A DNA stretch of 19,963 nucleotides from Acanthamoeba lenticulata (lineage: Eukaryota > Discosea > Longamoebia > Acanthamoebidae): assembly GCA_002179805.1 (NCBI GenBank), contig NAVB01002784.1, forward strand, positions 1 through 19,963, written 5' to 3'. A program made the translations under genes and the position numbers. Below the pieces are notes generated by a model that saw nothing but the letters and a program-made list of their open reading frames with translations, searched no databases and had not been told where the DNA came from. Below are positions 9,001 to 18,000 of this stretch, piece by piece. Numbering within the stretch: position 1 is the stretch's first letter; each line of letters starts with the position of its first letter.

Positions 9001-12000
9001 CGCTCGTCAGGTTGACCAAGTGTACGACCTTGACAGCAGCATTGACATTGCCCACGGCGCGTTCCAGTTGGTGCACCCGCGTGCTGTGCGTGAGCGCCTC
9101 GAGCTGCAGGCCGCCTCCGTCGGCGTTCCAGTAGTGCTCCTGGGCGTAGGCGCACAGTTGGGCCAGGTTGAGGTGCGGCTGCGCGCGGTAAATCGGAGCA
9201 AACTCGCGGACGTCGGGCTGGTTGGCGTCGGCCAGCCGCATGCCGGTCTCGAGTGTGGCCGTGAAGAGGGCCCACTCCTGTGCCTTGCGCAGCAGCATGG
9301 CCTTGACCTCGGCCACTTGCTTGTGCGTGGCTTGTACCTCTGACATGCGCTCCTTGAAGTGGCCGAGCACGGCGACGACCAACGACTGCGCAAAGCCCTC
9401 GTGGTAGCCCACGAAGGCCTGATCCACGCTCGACGGCGCCGCGCAGGCCGCCATCCACTGCGTGAGCTTCTCAACGACGTCCGCGGCGTTGTAGCGCTGA
9501 ATGATGTCGGCCGGCGAAAGCATCAGCTTGACGAAGCGGTTGAGGAAGGGTGCCGGGAGGCCCGTGGGCAGGAGCGCGCGGTCCTTGTCGACGATGACGA
9601 TGCACTTGAACTTGTCGTGCACCACGCACTGGCGCGAGTGCGCGCCCAGCGCGATCCAGCAGTACTTGCAGTCGCCTACGTGCATGTGGTTCTGGTTGAG
9701 AAGGTCGTAGAGGCTCTCGTAGAAGTTCTCCTGGTGGAGCAAGATGAGGCAGTCGCCGCGCTCCATCGACATGCGGACCTGCTGGATCATGCGGCACGAG
9801 TAATTGTCGTTCTGGTCGTTGGGGTAGTCGGACCCGAAGAGGATCTTGGTGCGCTGGTGCTGCACCACGTTGAAGTCAAACAGAATCTGAAGCGCGGCGT
9901 CGTTCTTGGTGAGCAGCATGAGATGCCGCACGCTGTCCCCAGCGGCAAGGTTCTGCTTGATGATGTTGAGCGTGTTCAGCGGCTGCTTTTGCTCATCGGG
10001 CACCTGAATGCGCGTCTTGTCGAGGAAGATTCGAAGCAGCTTCGCGAATTCTTGGGCGCCCTGGCCGTTGAAGTTGAAGCTCACCGCGCGGCGCAGCATC
10101 GCGAACTCGACGCTCGGCATCTTGTTGGATTGTTCGCGCCAGTTTTGGACGCCCTGCTTGGGCTGACTCTGCAGGCCCTGGTGAAGGTCGCGCACGAGGG
10201 CGTAGAAATCGCGCAGACCGTAGAAGTCCGGCTTGACCTTTTGGTGGTTGTGGTAGATCTCGTTGTAGGCCTCAGCCAGATGCTTCAACAGGTGCTGCAC
10301 AAGCATGCAGTCGCCCTGCGCGACGAGCATCTGTCGCATGGTGATCTCCAGGTCCTTCACGTTGGGCGCTGGTCGCTCCAGGTGCACCTGGAAAACACGG
10401 GACTCGTCAGAGAGAGAGAGAGAGAGAGGGCAACAAACATGCAGGCAGCTGAGCTGGCGGCGACAACGTACAGCGCGGTTCATCTTGGCCGGGTCGAGGG
10501 CCCAGTTGGAGATGCCCACCACGGACACCCGCGCCTCGTCCAGGATCGAGTGCAGCACCTTGAGCGGCAGGTGCGGGCTCAGCTCGGCCAGACCCACCTC
10601 CTCGAGCAGCAGCACGCCGCACACACGGCCCTCTATGTCGCTCAGCCGGCACGCGCGCTGGTAGCTCTCGCGGATGCCCTCCGAGGTCGACTGGGGCGAG
10701 CACTGGTGGCTCGTGATGTCGATGGACGGCAGGGCCAGCTTCCTCCGCTGGCCAAAGTTGTTGCGGATGAGCGTCATGGCCAAGGTCTTGGAGCTTCCCG
10801 GCTTGCCCACCAGCTGAACATCGCGGACCGAAGCCATTCATGTTAGACTGACCCAGGCACAACCGGGGGAAGGAGCTGCAGACGTACGAAGACGGGGATC
10901 TTGTTGTAGATGCAGACGAGCAGGACGAACACGTTCTCGCGTAGGGCCTGGTTCTTGGCCGTCCCGGGCGGCAGCTCCATATTGTCCAGGATCCACGCGC
11001 TTTCCGTTCGCATGATGTTCTCCAAGCGGTCAGGCAGCGGAGCCGGGAGGCGGTTTGTGTACTTGGCGCGGAGCTTGCCTCCGCCGCCACCGCCACCGGC
11101 GCTGTTGGTTTGCTTACGCCCAGTCACGGGAGTGTTGGCGTTTCCAGGTCGATCCGCCCTGAACAGGATCAAACCAGAACGGTGGCAAGAGAATGAGCCG
11201 AAGAACAAGTCGAGGAAGAGGACAACAACGGGCGGCAACTCAAAGTCACGTACGAGAGACGGAAGTAGTAGCAGATGGCCAGCGCGAGGCAGAGGGCCTT
11301 GCCGCTGGTGGCCTCCGTGTCGGGAGCCTTGCGGTTCTCGCACAGGTAGGTAAAGAACCACTCGTAGAGGGCGCAGCAGCGGAGGACGTCGCGCAAGCTC
11401 ACCGTCCCGTGGATGTCGGTCTCGTGCTCCTTGATGAACTCGTGCGAGATGTACACCGCTCGGCAGAACAGAAGGTACATCCTCTGGAACCGGACGACTG
11501 AACAGCGAGCCAGGAGGCGCTCGATGTACTTCCGCTCGGCCTCTTTGGTGAGGGAGCCAAAGTCCCACACGTACTGCTTCATGACCTCGGGCAGCGGGTG
11601 GACCATGTAGGCCAGCTGCGCGAGGTCCTCCCTGGGCCTGTCGGCGTACTGGTAGACCAGGCCGGCCGTCGATGTCGAGACGCTGCGGCGGTAGGGGTTG
11701 CACGCCCCGATGACCACCAGATTGCTCGGCAGAGCCTCTTCCCTCAGCCGGCGGTCGCACACAATTGCTGGAGAGATGGACACACACACACACACAACAA
11801 TCATAACAAGAAATTGGCATCGCGCAACACACACGATCATCAAACAGCTTTGGGAGGCCGAACACTTGAAGAACCCTGGCTCCTCCTTGGTGTTGAACTC
11901 GTCGAAAAAGCTAATGGAAGAGCGGAGTGGTCAGCAAAAAAAAGAAAAGATGTTTCAAAATTTTTTCTTATTTTAATGATAAAAATAAGCCAATTAATGA

Positions 12001-15000
12001 AAAATTAATCAAAATAAGCAGGGAGAGCGTACATGTAGGTGGGCACATCGGGCGTTTCCCGGGCCATGGCAATGGCCTCGAGCATGTCGCCGTGAAGATC
12101 CGACAGTGAGACACCACCGTGCACGTCACGCTTCTTGAGCGGAGCGCCCTGGCAAGCGCACATGTACTCGAGCAGGCGGGTCTTGCCGCAGCCAGTCTCT
12201 CCCTGTGCGCATAAGGTGTCAGCCTACACAACCAGCTGAAGAAAAGAAAGCTGGCGAGGCGGACCATGATGATCACCGGGATGCGGGCCTTGACGCGGAA
12301 GTGGATGGCCACAATCTTGAGGAAGTTGTCCAGTGTGAGCACGTACTCTGCCCGGCTCTCGTTGGCCTCGCCGGCCTCGACGATCTGACTCTCGGGCACG
12401 CCGAACAGGATCGAGAGCAGATATCGCCCGAGCCCCTCGGTGAAGTCGACCAGGCTCGGCACTGAGCAGTTGTGGACCGTGCGGCGGCCGCTGTTGCACG
12501 TGTGGCATGAGAGGTTGCGCAAAAGGCTCACGTGCTCGGGGTTGGCCGCTCGCTCGGGCTCCATCCACAGCGGCGACACGGAGCCGCCGCCCTCGCTGTT
12601 GAAGATGAGGTAGGGCTGTCGGCGGTCGCCCCATTGCCGCGAGAGCTTGAAGGTCTCGCTGAGGTCGAAGCTCGTCGACTGGCGCGGGTCCATCGAGCAC
12701 GACGCAAAGTCGGCCGTCGTGTCAATCAGCCACTGGACCACAGCCTGCCGCAGCACGCGCGCCGGTCCCTCGAGGAGCTCCACCTTGAAGAAGTCGCTCT
12801 CCTCAAAGGCCCGCAACTGCTCGAAGAGGTAGTTGATGAAGTTCAAGCGCAGGACCAGCGTGAGACCGGTCCAGTTGGGACAGTGCCGCTCCAACAGCAC
12901 CATGCACTCTTCGCGCTGCAGGTCGGGCAACAGATGCGGCCGGACATTGGCGCCGGACAGCTGGTTGTCGCCGTAGGCCTTGAGGAACTTGCATACGTAC
13001 TGCACGCGGTTTTGGTGCAGGCGCTGGCCGTTGACCATGTAGGTGGCCATCACAGGCACGTTCTGTGGGTCGTCCAGGTCGCAGCTGGTGCTGATGGGAT
13101 TGTCGGCCTCCCTGACCATGGTGGCCGGGAGAAGGTCGAGGAAGTGGAGCCGCTTGCGCGTGACGTTGTCGATCGAGTTGGGCACCTCGATGGCGAGCGT
13201 CGAGTCGCGTGGCCAGAACACGAGCTGCCCGTGCGTGGCTTGCGCAGCGCCGAGGATGAGCAGTTCGAAGAGCAGCGTGTTGAAGCCCGTGTCCACGTTG
13301 GGCGCCAGGTCAAAGTGGAACACGGGCTGGTGCGCGTTGTCCCACAGCAGTGCGGCCAGCTCTGGCAGGCTCGTGAGGCCATGCACCAAGACCCGGCAAG
13401 GCGCATAGCCGGTCTCGCGACGGCACCAGCCGTTGATGACGTGCGTCTTGCCCATGCCAGCAAACTCGCTCGCGAACGAGCAGACGCGCATTTCCCTCGA
13501 GGCAAAGTAGCGCTTGAGCGCCGCAACGATCTCGTCCATCGGTACCAGGCCTCGGCGCTGGCGCACATAGCCGGCCCACGTCGTTACGGCCTCTTGACCC
13601 TCGGCCTCACCGGAGATGACGGCGAGTCGGTAGCGCGGGACCACGTCGTCCTTGAGCCGCTTGGCCGTCGCGCAAAGCTGAGCGTGGAACTGCGTGATGA
13701 AGCTCTGGAGCTCGAACGAAAGCTGCTCGATGTGTGCCAGGCAGTAGAGCCGCGAGGACCGGTTTGCCGCTTCAGCGCCGAGGCAGCGCAGCATGAAGAG
13801 CCTCAGATGTTCGCGCGTTGTGCCGGTCGAGCAGATGAGCACCTCGTCGGCCTCGGGCAGGCGCTGGCACTGCTGGGCGTAGAGTGACACCAGCTGCACG
13901 AGCACCGCGTTGCGATCGGCAGCCACAAGCACGTTGGGTTCGCCCGAGATGAAATCGGTAGCCACGTTGACTCCCACCGCTTGGCTGCCCCACGGGCGAA
14001 GGCACTCGCTGCTGGCCTGGAACGCGGCCGCAAGGACGCCGCCGAGGATGGCCAATCGCTTCGTCACAGGACCCTCTTCGTTCGCGCCGCCCTCCCACAG
14101 AGGCTGGCCCCAGCAACAATGATTGATAGAGAGAAGGGGAAAAAATGTCAATAACGCCGCTCGCTGAGATAAGCAGAGATAGACACAAGGTACCGAGTCG
14201 CCAAAGGAAGCCAGAAGCTGATCACCAACGACGTCGGGGTCGAGATCGAGCTTGATGAAGCGAAGGAGGGACGTCAGTTCATCCGGCATGCGTCCCTCCC
14301 GTCGAAGCTGGTCGACCAGCGGCAAGAGGGCCAGGAGCTGATGAATGGTGAAGAAGTTGAGGAAGTAGTGCTCCTGCCGGAGGCGGTCGAGTGTGGCGAC
14401 CCAGTGTTCCAGGCAGCGCTCCAGCTCAGCCTTCTCGAGTGTGAGCAGCGTGAGGTCAGGCTGCTTCACCGGCACGCGCTCATCGTAGGTCTGGAACCGA
14501 GGATGGCCGGCAATGAAGAGCTCGACGCGCTTCTCGTTGATGTCCTTGACCCACATCAGCATGTCGAGGAAGTGGTTGATGTGAGCCAGCTCGCCACTCT
14601 CGGCGTCGGTGGCCAACATGAGGCGATTGCGCAGCTCTTCGAGCCACTCCAGGTTCCTCTTGATCTCTTCCTTTCGTGGAGCTCCGTCGCCACCACTGCC
14701 AGACGTCGGCATAACGGCAAAGAGGCACTGGGGAGCGACGAGCGCGGCATGCAACGCGTGCGCCTTTCTGGGCGCCACGAAGCAGAAGTGGCCACCTTCG
14801 ACCAGCAGGTAGAGATCAGCGATGGCGCGCGTGGACGATCCCCGACGGGCGTCGGCGAACACGCGCTGCAGCTCGACCATCTGCGCGTTGACGTTGGTGA
14901 AGAGCCTGCTCGTGCCAGCATGAACATTCAGGGAGTCCAGCGCCTCAACGAAGCGGTCCCACTGCAACATGCGATGCGCTGACGGCGATGGCGTGTCATC

Positions 15001-18000
15001 AAAGGCATTGATGACATTGGCGGCGTCACGGAAATTTTGCAGAGCTTGCAGCTCCGAGTCCTTGTCCGTGTTGCTCCTGCACAGGTCGAGCAGAGCACGC
15101 AGCGCGCTCTGGTCTGGGAACTCGCGCAGCTGCGCGATGAAGTCGCTGGCCTGAGCCACGGAATGGAAGAAGTCCGCCAGCACGCCGATCGCTTCGGTCT
15201 GTACGGCCGGATCGTTGAACGAGAGGCGCCGGAGTAACTTGATGATCGGCTCCGCCTGTAGATGCGCGTTAAGCTCATCCAGGTGGCCTGAATTGAGGCA
15301 GCTGTTGATGGATGTAGTCCAGGTCGCCAGCGCCGTGGCGTCGTTCTCCAGGCCCCATTGGAGACTCGCGACAAAGTCCAGGAATGAGCTCACCAGATGG
15401 TGCAACCGCAGGCCCAGTTGCAGCGGGGCCAGTCTCTCGGCCAAGATGGCGGCGCTCTGCTTGGCGCCAGCTGTGATGGCGACGGAAGAGGAGGCGGAGG
15501 CGCTGGGAGCGCTGCCCAGCACGACCGCCAGGATTTGGGCCAGGTCGCCGGTCAGGGCGTTGAGGTCGACGCTGGTCAGCAGGTCGCGCAGCTGAGAGAT
15601 TGGGATCTTGCCGCTTATGATATCCGTGCCCAGAGATTGGCACCGAGCGCGGACACGCGTGATGAGCGAGTCGTTGAGCTCCTTGAGCGTGCTAAACGCG
15701 ACTGCGACGTGAGGAACAACTGGTGCCGGGAGCGCCGCCTCGGCGGCGGGAGGAGCTTGCGCTCCACCGGCAGGGTCAGTGGCCGCCTTGGGCGTCCCGT
15801 CTTCATCGTCGCTGTCATAGTCGTCCACGTTCCAGTGCCAAATTTCGCCGTTGTCCGCTGCGTTGAGGTGAGCGGACTGATCTGCAGCGGCAGCAGCGTC
15901 AGGGGCGGGCAGGCCGATCTCGTGAGCAGTTTGGTTCCAGATGCTGAGGAACAGCTCGTTCGATCGCAGCTCGTGCAGCATGTACAGCGATTGATCCATC
16001 TGCGCCGTCCAGTGCTTCTGCAGTTGCTGGTGCACGTCGTTCAGGGTTCGCCCTTCGAACGTGTTCTGTAGGTCCTGCACCGCCTGGCTGAGCGTGGCCA
16101 GGTCGCCTTGCAGCTCCAGCGTTTGGCAGTAGCGCGACAGGAGCACGTTGAGCGCTTCCAGCTTTCTCGTGCAGTCCGCGCTGAGCGCCTGGCAAGCAGC
16201 AAGATTGCTCTCCACCTTCTCGTGAGCATCCTTGTCCAGTACCTGTAAGCGAAGCAGCGAAGACGGACCGAAAAGTGAGCTCAAAGCTGAGAGAGAGAGA
16301 GAGAGGGCAGTGAATGAGAAGATCATTCGTGCGACCTACCTTGACCAGGTTAAGGAAGGTCTTGCTGTGGGTCGCAACTTTGGCGAGCAGCGAGAACACG
16401 ATCTCTCGGCTGGCCAGGCTCGCCGTGAGAGCTGCGATGCTGGTCTTGATCTGGTCCCTGATGGCCAACTGTCTCTGGAGCATGGTTTGGGCGATCTGAC
16501 GCTCCTGGCCTGAGGTGGCAACATCGATCAGCTGCACGAACTTGCGCCAGAGCCGGGCCTGTTCCAGAATCCCCTCGACGCCAGCGACGCGCGGGAGGCC
16601 CCTGTCACACAGGATCTGGATGACCTCCAGCGCCAGCGGAGCGTTGCACGAGCGCGAGCCTACGATGCCCTTCAGGCACTTGAGCGCCCCGCGCAAGCCG
16701 AGCTCTTGGTGCAGCTGCGGAGCGAGGTCATCTTTGACCATCCGGTTCAGCGAGTCCTCTAGGTCGACATCCAACGGGGACCGAAGACGCTCGCCGCAGC
16801 GCCATTCGATGGCCTTGAGCGCCGACGCACGGCGCAGGAAGCCCTTGGCCAGTTCCACGACGCGATTGCCAAACAGATCGAGCCGCAGCAGGCGATCGAG
16901 GGCCATCACGACCTCGGTCAGCGGTAGGTCGTGCGAACGGTCCAGCGCACGCGAGATCCAAGCAAAGACCTTGTCATCGCTCAGCTCGGCCCGGAGGCCT
17001 TGCACATGCGTGAAGGGAGCGAGCAGGTCGACAGTCTCGGGTAGCCGGCCAGCGTCGCCCCCAGCCGAGGAGACCAACCGTTCGAAGAGCGGGCGTGAGA
17101 GAATTTCGGTCGGCATCGATGCAACCAGCTGGCTGGCAATCTGCACGCCCTTGTCCTTGGCCTCGTTGATCAGCTGGGCTAGCTTGGTGTGCAGCAGCTT
17201 GTGCTGGAACTCGGGATCTTCGCCAGCCAGGCAGATGGTGCCGTCGTTGTGGGGCAGCCGAATTTGCAGGGCCAGCTCGAGACTCTCGGGCCGAAGGCGC
17301 TCGATGCTGGCCGAGACGAAGGCACTCTTGAGCTCTGGACTCCACTTGGTCTCAGATTCGATCAGGAAGTCGGAGAGTGCCTTGAGCGCTGCAGAGATTT
17401 GGGGAGAAAGAAAAGGTGAGAAAGGGAGCTCAGCAGCAGCAGCAGCAGCACGAGTAGGAAACGCATACAGGTGAGCGAGGGCGCGAGGTGCAGCAAGAAG
17501 ACCGACATGTCGAGGAAGGGCGTGGCCACAGCATTTTGGTAGTGCCACACACGTCGTAACTGCTTGAGCAAGTCGGCGTATTGGAGGTCGGTAAAGCGGT
17601 AGCTCGAGAGCGCATCGGCAGAGAACTGCTCCGCGAGACGCTGCACCCGGCGATTGGTGCTGAGTGAAAGAATGTTGAGGAGCGGCACGTAGAAGAGCCA
17701 CTGGAGATTGTGCAGGTCCCGGTGCAGGTAGTCGATCCAGGAGCAGAGGTTATTGAAGAAGTTGTCGAGCTCCTCACTAAGGAAGGCATGCGATGCCTCC
17801 AAGAGAGCCAGACAGGCCGAAGGCACGAGAGAGCACAGTTCAGCCGAGACGGGTGCTCTCCAAGATGGCCGCTTCGAGGTCAGGAGGGCCAGTAGAATAC
17901 AGTGGATGATCGAGTTGTGGAGGGGATCATCTCCGCGTGACGTGACCTGGTGCAGCCTCCGGATGAGGTCGGTGGTGCTCTGCGCCGAGAAATGCTCCTG

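Larger units (their letters stand above)
3011..10387 (-). other. Single 7.4-kb last exon of the mysterin gene
   Basis: It is continuously open for 7,377 nt from the acceptor TTTTCCAG to the TAG stop. It codes for everything after the AAA4 MNRA motif: the AAA4 small domain, AAA5/AAA6 region, hinge, E3 shell and RZ finger. GSDYPNDQNDNYSCRMI, FYESLYDLLNQNHMHVGDCK and ALLPTGLPAPFLNRF match conserved mysterin blocks as I recall them. YLPSMPDD shortly before the RZ finger also fits the family. The extreme C-terminus is Gln-rich then basic. Confidence 0.88.

Noticed and set aside
10814..10837. An apparent gene start at MASVRDVQLVGKPGSSKT (minus strand)
   Set aside because: The first nine residues are intron sequence. 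The acceptor at 10814-10816 joins LVGKPGSSKT in phase 0 to NKIPVF of the previous exon, which is the conserved family junction.
11780..11796. Repeat arrays as CRISPR or satellite
   Set aside because: They are simple dinucleotide or trinucleotide runs without spacers, in introns of a eukaryotic gene.
12466..12507. The CxxC...HxC cluster as the missing RING
   Set aside because: It is far N-terminal to the E3 region, between AAA2 and AAA3, and has too few ligands for a RING.
16243..16326. An apparent start MIFSFTALSLSLS (minus strand) as the N-terminus of a separate protein
   Set aside because: This stretch lies in an intron with a (CT)n tract. Exons on both sides join in phase 0 and belong to one long message.
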